64,000 bases of DNA from Spongospora subterranea (GCA_900404475.1 OUQQ01000017.1:17052-81051); one strand, 5' to 3'. Numbered from the stretch's first letter, positions 40,801 to 51,975 are shown. Translations and numbers: made by a program. The notes: generated from the letters alone by a model not told the origin.

Positions 40801-43138
40801 TCACGGTGCTATGTTTCTGGGCGTGTACCGTGGCAAGCTGAGTGAAGGAATCGATTTCAGCAATGACGACGCACGAGCTGTTGTTTGTGTGGGTATGTTG
40901 TATTCAAATTCAGTTTCAGTTATCCAGTTTTTGATTTATTTAAGGTATTCCATTTCCAAATTCAAAAGAGGCTCAAGTGACATTGAAGCAGTCTCATAAC
41001 ACAACGCTCCTACGTCTGGAACCTGAGAGTCAGATCCCGTCAGGCCGAGAATGGTACCCGTTTTTCCTGATGTCATCTGTTCTCCTCTTTGAGCCGTGAG
41101 CATATCTCTTAGGTATTGTCAACAAGCTTATCGAGCGTAAGCGTAATGTGTCGTCGGATCTGATCTTGGTTGAGGCTATGCCCAGGTTAAATCAATCAGT
41201 TGGACGTTGCATCCGTCACAAAACAGATTATGGCGCAATTATATTCATTGATACGCGCTTTCAAGGTGAAGGCGTATCATCCAATATTTCCAAATGGGTA
41301 AATCGGAGGAACTTCTATGCATGCTATTAGTCATGCCAGTGTTAACAGGCATTCACATTTTTGTTTTGTTGTGTCAGGTTCGTAAAGAACTCGTTGTGTA
41401 TAGATCTTTTACAGAAGTCGACTCAAGCTTGGAATTATTTTTCACCCGAATGCAAGGTAAATGCTACGGTCTTGGTGTCGGATTTCGTCCTGATCAAATC
41501 TTAAAGAATCCTACCCGTACAGCCCCGATGAATCCTCTTGGAAAATGGTCGCGAAGGCCTCAAAGGTAATATTCTCTGTTCAGAGTCACTGTTGCATATA
41601 ATGGCCTTTCTCGCATTGAGTGCTCATATTGTTCATCATTCTCAGATTCCTCTTGGCCCAATGGATGATTATATTGATAAGTGGGTGATAAAGTCGAAAA
41701 CGAAACAAGTTGGAAAGACACCTGTGGAAGAAAACACTCCCATGGCGTCGAGGAACGCTCCAACTCAACCGCCACTCTTCGCACCTTCGGAAAACGATTA
41801 TCTTATGGACAATCAACATATTGACATGCTGGACTTAACCACAAATTCTTCACCCCGACAAGCTTCAATGCGGGCGTCATCATTGAACCAGTTCGCATAT
41901 AAAAGGAATCTAGTTCAACCATTATCACCGATCTCGCCGCCACCGAAAAATTGTTTACTGCCAACCCCCTCTGCAAAGATTTCATCCGCAAACTACAATG
42001 TGCACCCAACGTGTGAAGATGAGGTTCATGGTCTCATCTCTACTACGGCCGCAGACCATAGCGTTCCCTCGCTAAACAAAGAAACTCAACGGTTTGGAAT
42101 TAATGCAAGGGAGTCGGCTTCTAGCGTTGGAGCTAACGCCCCCACATTACAGTGTCGTTCATGTTGTGCAGACTTATGGCCTACTCCTCGCTATACCATC
42201 CTCAACAATGCTCGTATCGAAATGCAGTCAGTGGTGTCATGTTTGGGAATGCATTCCACAATAGACCTGCTGCCTATGGAAGGATTCAATTCAATTCGAG
42301 TAGTATTTGTTGTTGAATCGAATTCTAACAAACAAGGCATGATTCGGGTATTTTTTTCTGCTCCTTTGTTATTTCTAAGGCTATTCCCCATAAATTCGAT
42401 CCATGCCTTCTTTGCTTCTTCAACCATTTTTGAGTTGATTCCCTTGTCGTTCTCGTTCACTCATCACTACTTTAGATGAATCCCGATCAAATTTATTGGT
42501 CTAAAGAACTCGGGCTGGCTTTACGGTCATTATCGTGCACATCGTGTTCAGCGGCAATCGGGTCCGAGATTATTGCTGCTGCTACGGTTTCAGGTGTTAA
42601 ACAGCATGTTGGAAGGTCGTGGTTATTGGCGGCACGATTAACAATCGGAAAACAGACTTCAAGTGTGATCAACTTGGAGGCTATTTCTGCTCCAGCACCA
42701 CCTCTAAACATTCAAGAGCCGCCGGTTGCATGCATCAGCAACATGTCTGAGAGCTGCCAAAGGAGCGGAAATTTAAAAGTATCCAACGAAAGTATCCAGA
42801 GCGAATCATCAATATTACCGGCACCAGCTGCAGTTTTGCCTGTAACGCGACCCCAAGATAGGTTTTCTGCCCTCAGGAAATCATTGAACTTGGTACCGGG
42901 CAATACTCAGAAGACATCAATACCTCATTTGACTAACGAAACTGTTCATGCCACATTGTCTACTCAAAGAGAACCCACATTACCCGTCGATAACATTCCG
43001 GAGGTCGGTCAAAATGTGCCAGGCGTCAACGCATCTTCAAATGATTTTCAAGACAGTTTGGCCATTACCGCAAATCAGGTCTTCCAAGGACTGGAGCCTT
43101 CAGCTTGGATACCTTGTAAAAAGTTTCGGGCTGTTTAG
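37832..43138 (+). CDS. FANCJ: FANCJ/BRIP1-type Fe-S DNA helicase with extra C-terminal CxxC domain
   Basis: A 5'-3' XPD-family helicase acting in crosslink repair and G4 unwinding. Exon 1 is 37832-37942 (start [20 protein letters not shown]), exon 2 is 37994-38024, exon 3 starts at 38076. Motif I is [15 protein letters not shown]. The Fe-S cysteines lie in [22 protein letters not shown] and SLKACPYFC. Next come [17 protein letters not shown] and motif II DEAHN, formed across an intron. SQVW-type motif: [18 protein letters not shown]. Motif [21 protein letters not shown]. Motif [24 protein letters not shown] is favoured over RTEL1/DDX11 by SLALLCS and the QVWVG block. The Pro/Ser-rich tail (41650-43138) has [10 protein letters not shown] and [11 protein letters not shown]. 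Its join to the helicase part (41460-41670) is not resolved, so it could be a separate gene. Confidence 0.85.
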
Positions 43139-43532
43139 ATTTTCCAGCGTTCGTGTCCTGATTTTAGCAAACCTTCCCATTCGTCATGATGATATCACTT
43201 TGTGGGGATGAGAGTCGGCGCTAGTCAGATCATGGTGGCCGGGCTGATTAATTTCGTCCTGAATTCTAACCTTTAAGACTATTATCGTTATTAAAAGAGA
43301 TGGTTATGTCCAGTATCATCCTTGATGATCACACTGCCTTGATTCAGGTTCGCACTTGAACGAGAAAACCGTAATAGCTTTCTCATCCAGATACCTCCTT
43401 GTCGAATTCAACCGGTCCAGTCAGGTTTGAACGAGTATCCTTTACCGTGAGATTTTCTTTTCGACCTCAAAAATGATACAAGTGGTCAAAGGCAATTGTT
43501 TCTGGCAGTTCTCATTTACTCATTGTCGTATT

Positions 43533-44135
43533 TCAAAAAGTTTTTTTTGAACGAGGCTGTTTCCCCATTGTTTGGTTTTGTGCTTTCTTTTTGCGCCGAG
43601 AATGAATTCGATCTTTACATAAAGCGCCTTTTCCAGCCTTCTCACACCGTGCGCAAGGTCGCCGACAATCGCACGCCAGTTTACTGCGATGGCATTCCAC
43701 ACACGCGATTCTAGTCCACAAAGTTAGAGTTGGTTACGCTAGAATCAACGTTTACACCAACCTGGTATTATAACGAGGATGGATTGGTTTTCGTTCATGT
43801 GCTTGATACGGTGAATGCACCGTCCAAACGATTTCGGCTGCCGGCGGGTTCTCCGGAAACTCAGCTTCAGGTACCGTGAAAAGCAACGTATCGTCGAACA
43901 CGTCCGACGGGTTGAGATGTACAATCATCGGGTATGGTGCCTTCCATTGATCACCAGAGATGATGAAGTCCAAGTGCTTGACGTACGCGTCGATTTCCAT
44001 CCCTGGATTGGGATGGACACGTTTCACCTTTGGCAATGATTCGCTTCGGCTGAGTGATTGAATTTCGCGAACTGAGCTCTGCCGTGCAACTTGGGCAATA
44101 TGGTCACCTGACTGGAAGCTCAAGTTATTCTTCAT
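43533..44135 (-). CDS. Small protein with C-terminal Zn2Cys6 binuclear cluster
   Basis: Probably a DNA-binding regulator. Exons 44135-43762 and 43710-43533 join in phase, giving 183 residues. The cluster begins right after the intron: ACVECHRSKLACDC, then PCARC and LCKD, so all six cysteines of a C-x2-C-x6-C-x4-C-x2-C-x7-C array can be assigned. It is closest in style to the ERT1/RDS2 gluconeogenic regulators. A lysine/arginine tail follows (HSRRKKKAQ, QPRSKKTF). The N-terminal 125 residues contain DAYVKHLDFIISGDQWKAPY and an aromatic/proline-rich stretch that I do not recognise. The cluster sits at the C-terminus, whereas most fungal Zn2Cys6 factors carry it at the N-terminus. There is no fungal-type middle homology region. 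Confidence 0.7.
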
Positions 44136-44867
44136 CCACGAATCTTCACCGAATCCATGAATTTCCTATGTGCATGATTAACAGTTTCCCAGTTCGCTGA
44201 AATCGCGATCTACAGAAATCTACAGGGGTTGTGATATTAGTGCAGATAAATAAAGCCAGTAGCAGCATGAGCAGGTTCTTAAGAATTTCGGCATGCGGAC
44301 ACTGTTTATCTTCGTCCACATCACTCACGCGCCTAATCGCTGGAGATTGATTGATGACCACAACAACTTTCGGGCATGAGTTTGAGTAGGCAATCCGCAA
44401 CTCAATCGCAATAAACATTTTCATTTATTGCATCGAGCAGACAGGGTGCACCGCTGTTACTATTTGCTTGGTTGTGCTGGTGCATCTCTCGGGCAGGCGC
44501 ATCGGTCTTGTGGGGCGACGCCGGCCAACGCAGTCTCGATGTGCTTACCACACCCTATAATCACACAAAGACCACGATCAGGTTAGCCAACTCAAACTCG
44601 GCCCACGACAATCAACCTGCCCAGGTTGGCTTATGGCACTTGTCGCATGACACTTGACGACACATTTCTGGCCTAAAATAAACTGAAGTGCTGCCGCTCT
44701 GCCGAACAAATTCTGGGTTTATTTCGGAGGCTTGTCCAACACGCAGTCTTCAAGTTGGCGCCAGTTCGGTCCTTGTGTATGTGTGACTGACTCTTGTACA
44801 GTACCTCCGCCTGTACTCAACCAGAATCTGTGATTGATATTAATGCTTCAAAAGTTGTCTTTGACGC

Positions 44868-44992
44868 GCGCTCTCAAGATATTTGTGTCAACCAAATATG
44901 TTGTTTGTTTCCCCGGTTTGATCCAGCGTTGTCTCAAGATTTTTGTGTCAATCTGATATGTTGCTTGTTCCCCGGTTTGATCCAGCGTTGAG
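44868..44992. repeat. Tandem repeat, two units of about 60 bp
   Basis: Two adjacent units begin CTCAAGAT(A/T)TTTGTGTCAA and end CCCCGGTTTGATCCAGCGTTG, with a handful of differences. They lie just upstream of the left arm of the long inverted duplication. Confidence 0.8.
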
Positions 44993-45057
44993 CAACTGTT
45001 GAGCACTTTGTTCAGGCTATTGGGTCGTATTCCCATAATCAGTCAGAATATGGTGTA

Positions 45058-45302
45058 CTGTCGCCGCGCTGATCGATCTCTATGAGTCGTTCAGCTGGGA
45101 CATATAACTTGGTCAAGTTCCCTCAATCATAAGGGAATTGATCACTTTATTTTGTTGCAATCGTCTCTCGGCAACCTTGAAATTGAGTGGCAAGATATCA
45201 TTTAACAAAAAATCATAAATAAATACCTATTGAGAAGCAAAAAGTCAATTCTACAGAAACCCTTGAACGCAGCTACTAATGAACCCGATTCCTCTATTCA
45301 AC
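45058..45302. repeat. Left arm of long inverted duplication
   Basis: About 240 bp here matches the reverse complement of 46197-46436 at roughly 85 percent by eye. Landmark: gatcgatctctatgagtcgt, which pairs with gatcgatctctacgagtcgt read on the opposite strand. The loop is about 895 bp. Translated on the plus strand, the arm gives peptide-level conservation with the other arm (RELIT, NRLSATLK, KISFNK, KPLNAATNEPD), which suggests both arms come from one coding segment. Confidence 0.85.
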
Positions 45303-46196
45303 ATCGATGTGTAGCGATTCTCGCGATGTCCAATACCAGTCGTCAGGGAAGTCGAAGACGGCGCAGGGGATGAAGACCAGGTGTTGATGTTCATATCGCC
45401 GTCCGAGGCGAATATCAAAACCGGGGTGAGACGCGATGAGCACCTTGATACCCCATGCAGTTATCGAGGCCATTTGTCGCGTCGGCTGCCAAATCTTTAG
45501 TGACAGGTCTCCCGACAAAATAGATTCAATTGCATGAAGCATTTCAGAAAAGAAGCCGGTGAAAAGTCGGACAGCAACGAAACGAAGGTCATCGCCACAC
45601 CAAGCGAAAGAAAAGCGAACGATAAGGATCGAAACCCGAACGCTTTAATAGAGCAATGGTGGTGGATATCGTGAACCCTAACAAGTTTTCGCCGATATCA
45701 GAGCCGGTCGACGACCCCAATTCAATCGCAGCGCAAGAAAAGCTGGCAGCGACACGCTCTATTGTTGAGCTTGATTGAATTCACTTTCGCCGAAGTCAGC
45801 CGCGTTGTTGCGTCTGTAGACCCCTGATTACGGTCAAACATAGGTTCGAGTTCACATGCTCTGATGACACTTCCTCCTACAACCTTCGATTTTCGCCAAC
45901 AGCGTCGCTGGCTCTGATGTATCGGCCGACACTTGTCAGGGTTCACGATATCCATTACCATTGCGTCGGCCTCTATCAAATCGGTCGAGTTTGGATATTT
46001 ATCGTTCGCTTCTCTTTCGCTTAGTGCGGCGATGACGGGCAAAAATGCTTGCTATCCGACTCTTCTCGGCTTTTTTTCTGGAATGCTTCATGCAGTTGTA
46101 TCTATTGTGTCGTGAAAAACAACCATCCAGATAACGGGAAATACCTGCGGCTAAAGATTTGGCGAATGTGCCCCGATAACTGGGGCACTTAGAAGT
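45303..46196. other. Spacer inside the inverted duplication
   Basis: Two minus-strand frames (45294-45542 with KIWQPTRQMASITAWGIKVL, and 45722-46042) are open, but neither is recognised. It could be part of a small mobile element flanked by the arms, or ordinary DNA between two gene fragments. Confidence 0.35.
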
Positions 46197-46436
46197 TGAA
46201 AAGAGCGATCGGGTTCATCAGTAGCTGCGTTCAAGGGTTTGTGTGGATTCGACTTTTTGTTTTTCAATAGGTGTTGATATGTGATTTTGTTGAATGATAT
46301 CTTGGCACCGAATTTCAAAGTTGCCGAGAGACGATTGCTACTACATGAAGTGATCAATTCCCTTATGGTTGAGGGAACTTGGCCAAGTTATATGTCTCAG
46401 CTGAACGACTCGTAGAGATCGATCAGCGGCGATAGC
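46197..46436. repeat. Right arm of long inverted duplication
   Basis: Reverse complement of the left arm at 45058-45302. On the minus strand this copy stays open longer: RELITSCSSNRLSATLKFG, then KISFNK and KPLNAATDEPDRS, ending at a stop near 46151. Compared with the left arm, several substitutions are conservative or synonymous, which points to past coding constraint. Confidence 0.85.
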
Positions 46437-47183
46437 ACCTCGTCATCAGATACCCGAACTGATATGTCCAGTGACTACAAATTTCCGATGTCGACTTTCC
46501 AATCGTTCGGCCGTTCGACATTCGATGAGTTTCGCCAGGTACCAGAAGGTGCCAACCAAGATGGCGAAAAAGTGCAGTCTCAGGTCGGTCGGGTGTACCA
46601 GGAGACCCGGCCAGGGCCAGTCCCCCCAATGACAGTTGACACTTACGGGTCACGCCGTATATCCCATGGCCCTTCGGTGCTGATCCATCCGACGTTCGAA
46701 ACAATGACAGCGCGGGCAACGGAGCCAGTAAATTGTGAGGATCGGGAAGGCGCTCATCGGTGCAATCAACCCTGTGAGCCGCCCAGCGCCGAAGCCCAGC
46801 AATACGAATTGCGGTGCCAAGACGCCCACGGTCAGGAAAACAACGCCGAACCTGGCCGTAGTTGCCGGGTCTAGTTGGCCTTTCTTCTGACCTTGATTCA
46901 AGAACGGTGCATTGCAGGACACCGGTTTATGATATTGTGCTGCAAACGGTTCAGTGAAGTTGCAGAACATTTACGGACGGCGTCTGGTCGACTGTTATAC
47001 TCAGTCCATGTCGAAGGCTCGGATAGTACGTCAGCGAAGGTCTGAACTTTCTCCCAATAATAAGTAACCTCGGAAGGTTTTTCTCTCCTCGGCAATGGCC
47101 ATCGCCTGTTCGTTAAGATATTGAGGACGGAGTGTTCGTCGTTGCGTTCTGAATACGATCGCGCTTCCTCCCGCGTCGCCACA

Positions 47184-48610
47184 ATGGTTGCTGGTTTGAG
47201 GAGGCAAGCGGATATGGTATTTTATTACCCAAATCATCGCGAATGGTTTTCGATTGTTTGTCAATTCAGGTGGGAAATGTTTGTACGTTACTGCAGAAGA
47301 AAATATGTGCAGCTTCCTTGGCGATGCATGAAGACCATCTTGCTTTTGTTCATAGCCTCGACAAGGGAGATCTTCGCGGAAATCCGTCTATGGAAACAGC
47401 GCAGTTGGATTACACAAATGGACAACCCAACTGCTCCGAACCAGGGTCGGCCAGCAGTTTGGTTGACTTATTTTCCACAGAATATAGATGCTCCGTCGAA
47501 AATCTCAAATCGTGCACGGAACGGTCATTGAACGCATACGGGCTCGTGGAGATGGAAATTCAACAGTATGTCGAAGCTGCATGTGAGGTATATACTAATT
47601 GTCAACTAACAATGAATTGAGCTAATTAAGGTCAATCACTGGCTAGATGGTGCGCTATGAGTTCAATTGCATTGATAAAATGCATTGCGACGTCTACGAA
47701 GGTCTCGTGAACACACTTCCCACGTCTGTTAAGACGGAGGACGAATCTGCCGAATTCATTCAGTTTTCCTGCGGAATTTCGTTGAAAAAGGACGAACGAG
47801 TTGACTATGTAAAGCATGTCAAGGTTGACCAGTTCGACCTGATACGCTCGCAGTTTGATCTCGGTTGCGAGTTCCTGATTCGGGTAACGGATCATGTCTC
47901 GGCTCACATCGACATCCTGGACAATTTTCTAATGTCGACCTCCCAACCGTTGGCGAAGCTGGGCCGTTCGACATTTCGCGCAGCAAAGTCACTGCGAGAT
48001 TTCATATTCCAACGTGTTCAACCGTTCAAATCGTGTCAAAAACGATGTTTTGCGACCCTATCGGATCTACGAAACTCATGTCACGAGCTTTCAGAGAAAA
48101 GTTCAACTGCACAATCACAAGTCGCAGCTCTTACCACAAGGTGTCAGAACATGCAGGACATTGTACAAAAGTCCACGGCGGCAAAAGACAAATTAGATGC
48201 GGAATGGCAACGGTGTTGCGATCAGCTTGAAAAGTCTGCAACATCGTCGGCTTCGTCAATGCAGGATATATCGACGTATTTGGATGAAAAACTTAACCTT
48301 AGGTAAGAAACACAAATTCAGGCTGTGTCACATTTATCAACTGATGAATAGGAGGGCAAAATCTACTATAAAACTGCAGGAACATGTGATTCAGATTGCG
48401 CACAAACGATCGGCCGCTATCCAGGTCGTTTCTGAACTGGAAACGCAGATGGAATTAGAATCGGCAAATTTCGTCAACGTCGTTAAAAATCTGTTAATCT
48501 CCATTCAAGTCTGGGACAATGAGCGAATTGGTATTATGAATTCCTCATTCAAAGAGATATTTGGGCTACTTGAGGAGCTGTATCGTCGCAATAGATTGAG
48601 AACCGAATAA
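47184..48610 (+). CDS. Probable F-BAR-like coiled-coil membrane-bending protein
   Basis: Tentative family call. The start ATG at 47184 (MVAGLRRQADM) splices at 47217-47269 into VGNVCTLLQKKICAASLAMH, then DHLAFVHSLDKGDLRGN, resembling an FCH opening helix. A long helical region follows across an intron near 47590-47647: MVRYEFNCIDKMHCDVYEGL, then RCQNMQDIVQKSTAAKDKLD and AEWQRCCDQLEKSA. A last exon from about 48350 has ELETQMELESANFVNVVKNL and WDNERIGIMNSSFKEIFGLL, similar to the F-BAR 'EExRIxFMRxxL' end. There is no SH3, RhoGAP or other effector domain before the stop at 48608-48610. It could be another class of coiled-coil protein. Confidence 0.5.
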
Positions 48611-48799
48611 AGTGCTCCATGAACCAGGTTGAGGTATCTGCTATGCCAGATATATTGCTGGCAAGTTTCATACTACTATATCACCAGATCTATCATCTGT
48701 AACAAGGTGATGCCCTATGGTTGGATGAGAGAACTTCCGGTGCCCCCCGAGAAACTCATAAAACTGCGAAATGTCCATCAACGATGCATCAATTTAGTG

Positions 48800-50000
48800 G
48801 GGAATCATCATTAAGGAAAACGGCGGCGCTTATTATTCTGACATCTGCTTGAATGCAACCAAATAGTTTCGCCTTCGGCTGATCAGGCCACCGCACCGGT
48901 TGCCGTCCTTCTCCTCGGTGGCGTGAAGGTAAGGACGTCCCTTTGTAAGTCCGTTTTCGACATAACGAGAGTCCCATCTCAATCGTAGATTCAGGACGAT
49001 CGTCGGTTTTACCCGATGATGAATCTGCAAGTGCTTGAGCGTTGGGAATATCCCTGTAATTTGTTCGCGTAAGCTTTTGAGAGTGCATTTCGATTTCAAT
49101 ATTTATCTCAATTCGCGAGAAGTAAAATCCTGATTTGAATCTGGATTTTCTCGAAATTTTACAATTGTGCAATGTCTGTAATTTTGAGTTGCCGATCGCG
49201 CTCAGAACCCATTTTGAGGTATCGCCATTTTCTAGCGATTTGCCTTTCGTTTGAATTGCCGTCGTTGATTTCCTTGGAGCGATGATTGATTGCGTCCAAT
49301 AAGGTGAGGTGGTTTTATGTGCTGTGACTTTGATATTGTGGTATTTCAATAACGGTTTAAAATTGTTTTTGAATAAAGTTCCAGTTCTCGTTGGCATGAC
49401 GGCCTGTACCCATGCAGTACCAGATGTCATCTTGTTCGGTTGTTTTGTCAACCATCCAGTTCCTATTTGAGCGAATTATAGCTCTAGAATAGCCAGCTTT
49501 GAAAAGGGTTATTTCAAGGTGACCATTTCATGATTGAATGTTTTTTACCTGTCCTCAGAATACTGATGTTTCTCCCGTTATCCAGCTGTTCTTCGTCAGC
49601 TCAGGCTTGTATGATGCATGATGTGTGTATTTGCACTTGTTTGTGGGCATTTTGTAAAACTTGATAAGCTCGTCAAAAACTCCAAAATCGTTCCCTTCGG
49701 TTATATCTAAACAGTCAACCTCTGAGCCGAATTGTTTCAAATCAAAATCAAGATTTTGCGACGACTTTTTTGACTCGGTTAACGCTATTATCAACCAAGA
49801 AATATGTGATCTCCATAACAGCGATATAATAAAGGCCTATCTTCAGTGGTTGTTTGACCATTGAAGATCTCATTGCTGCTAAGACTGAGTCTGCGAACAC
49901 TCCTGATGCGTTCCCCAAATGTCTCATAGAGAGGAAGGTGTTCCTCCATCCCCTCCTGCCCATATAACATGTATCCTGTGAAAACCTGTGAAAACACTTA
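48800..50000 (-). mobile_element. Decayed Penelope-like reverse transcriptase fragment
   Basis: Read on the minus strand, frames from 49990 to 49450 give the end of a reverse transcriptase. PLLYRCYGDHIFLVDN stands where RYVDDxFxV should be (the aspartates are damaged). Then comes DCLDITEGNDFGVFDELIKF followed by YKMPTNKCKYTHHASYKPEL, the 'INFLDLTI...YxKPTNxxxYLxxxSxHP' motif of Penelope-type RTs, then WITGE, and LFKAGYSRAIIRSN like the 'L..RGY' tail. Several frameshifts and stops interrupt it, so it is a relic. A minus frame at 48789-49451 (220 codons) lies in the same degraded body. I saw no GIY-YIG endonuclease. Confidence 0.55.
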
Positions 50001-50287
50001 TGGGCAAAGTGTGCCCTTTTGGGGAACCACAAGAGAGGCTCTCCCCAGTGCAATCGGGGCGTTGTCAGCCGCGCAACCTCTGTGTAAACCAGTGTAAACC
50101 TTTGTTTTAAGGTTGTCCAGGTTCCTGTTGCAGTCTGTAAAAGTAAAAGTGTACATTGTATCATACATAGGCAGTGGGAGTGATGCGCGTCACTGATTTT
50201 TTTTTTCCGCGCACAGAACACACCACCGTTGCAGGCCTGCAGCAAGAACTCTGCCAAACGCTTTCCCTTTCTGGGCTGGCAACTTCA

Positions 50288-50974
50288 ATGAAGGATACTG
50301 TGGACAATGGGACGGTGAGAGAAATAGGGGACGAGGCAGTATGGACGTTATCATCGGCCAAGCCTGGTAACGGCGTCGATCAGCTTCGAGATGGAACCGT
50401 CGATTCATTCTGGCAGTCAGTCGTGTTCTTCACCGCATCGTATTGTTCATTGATTTTAACGATGGCTCGAAGATCCGACGGCCAACAACCCCATCTAGTC
50501 AACATTCAGTTTCAAAAGAAAATGAAAATCAAAGTGAGTCGATGGATTTGTTGACGAAACAGCCTTTAAAACCAATTCTTAGGAAATTAAAATATATGCT
50601 GATGAGAAACTAGATGAGAGCTATACTCCGGTCGGTTCGAGAATGCTTGTCGCATGTGTGATTCTTTTAATTGATACCATCAGGCCAAGTTATCCATTAG
50701 ATGTGGAACGTGTTTCCATGATCTGAGGGAAATACAAGTTGTAGAGCTAGAGCATCCATCTGGCTGGGTTTCAATCCCTTTGGGAAGTGGAAGGTTCGTG
50801 TGTTCCTCTCACAATATGCCTGCGCTTCTTCCCTTATTCTCCAGTGGCAGTCCAGATCGCCATGGCGCTGACTACTTGCAAACATATCTTTTACAAGTGG
50901 CGATATTGGCATCAATGCAAAGTGGTCGCGACACACATATTCGCCAGATAAAAATATTTGGGGCCAGGCCGTAA
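50288..50974 (+). CDS. APC10: APC10/Doc1, anaphase-promoting complex subunit 10
   Basis: Substrate co-receptor of the anaphase-promoting complex, which recognises D-box motifs with Cdc20/Cdh1. Exons 50288-50415, 50473-50533, 50583-50630, 50690-50793 and 50845-50974 give 156 residues (usual about 185). The DOC jellyroll reads [20 protein letters not shown], then [73 protein letters not shown] and IKIFGARP. The signature WQSDGxQPHxVNIQF and the [16 protein letters not shown] end are intact. The exon 3/4 boundary (intron 50631-50689) is chosen by length and phase. The intron 1 donor is GTCAGT. There is no C-terminal IR tail, the residues that normally contact APC3. Confidence 0.92.
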
Positions 50975-51270
50975 GATTTTGAATGATTTTTTTGGGTATG
51001 CTCATTTCTGATTCCTTGCTCATGATTTTTTTCTTTAGTCCTAACTTAGAGGGTATCGGGTCACCGTTGTCTCAATTTACCACAACTGAATTTCAAAGAT
51101 TTTCGTTAATTAGATAAATTTGCGGTTTTCGTTAAATCTTCCCATGCAATGGGAGACACGCTCACTCGTCAAACAGATGTTGTCGTATGTAGGCACGTGT
51201 CAGGTACCCGCGTTGAAATTGGTCAAATATATCTGTAATGACGTTTAGCTGATTAATCACTCTTGCTATC

Positions 51271-51975
51271 ATGCCTGCATTCAAACGTATTCCACCAACT
51301 GCCATCGTATACACAAAACGAATCAGTAAAAAGCATTCTCGCACTGTGCCCCCAAGGAGAACAAATCCTGGCGTTGATGATCCAATCAGCGTTTCTGCAG
51401 TTCGTAAAATATTGTCGCAATTGCAGAGCTATATAAATTCGAACCGGTTTTCCATCGCCGTTCTAGTCATTGTTGTTGGCGGAACAACATCACTATTATG
51501 GTCGCCGGCACCAACATGCATCAACGTTCGGCATGTCGACGAAGTAATCAACTGCGAGAGAAGTTCCCGAAGTACCAGCCAGATGTCACCAGTGACTCTG
51601 TACCAAGAAATAATCAGTACCCTCTGCTTGTCAATATTACTTGCATCGATAAGACATATCGGAGCAGCACTCTTCAATGCATCGCATTTTCAATGGATCG
51701 TGAACCACATCCCTTCGCATATTGTAGGCAAGAAACTGAGAAAACATATTCCGCTTTTGACCACGATTTCGGATGGCAAAATAAGCGATATTGTTAAAAA
51801 GGTGGCGAAAAGGACCCCAAAATGGGCGATTGAGATTCATTGCCGCCGGTTAATTTTGAACAACCTCCCATCGTTTGAGACCGTATTCTACAGGATCATG
51901 CCTGCATACTTGGCTATTCGTGTGGTAATATACAACATCATCACCCGGATCAACGTTGTTGATCAACCATTGTAA
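51271..51975 (+). CDS. Putative multi-pass membrane protein, unknown family
   Basis: A single open frame of 234 codons starting at ATG 51271. Basic N-terminus (TKRISKKHSRTVPPRR), then hydrophobic segment 1 (FSIAVLVIVVGGTTSLLW, about residues 60-77), segment 2 (IISTLCLSILLASIRHIGAA, about 113-132) and a weaker segment near the end (YLAIRVVIYNIITRI). I recognise no motif. No intron is needed, which is unusual in this window and could mean it is a chance ORF. A peroxisomal or ER membrane role is possible, but nothing in the sequence shows it. Confidence 0.45.
   Translation: MPAFKRIPPTAIVYTKRISKKHSRTVPPRRTNPGVDDPISVSAVRKILSQLQSYINSNRFSIAVLVIVVGGTTSLLWSPAPTCINVRHVDEVINCERSSRSTSQMSPVTLYQEIISTLCLSILLASIRHIGAALFNASHFQWIVNHIPSHIVGKKLRKHIPLLTTISDGKISDIVKKVAKRTPKWAIEIHCRRLILNNLPSFETVFYRIMPAYLAIRVVIYNIITRINVVDQPL

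Noticed and set aside
37832..41460. RTEL1 or DDX11 instead of FANCJ
   Set aside because: SLALLCS in motif I, the QVWVG...SGKHL block and the [15 protein letters not shown] form of motif V fit FANCJ best. RTEL1-type TLCLLC is absent.
48789..49451. 220-codon minus-strand ORF as an independent gene
   Set aside because: It lies within the body of a decayed reverse transcriptase, and its composition (basic, Thr/Ser-rich) shows no domain.
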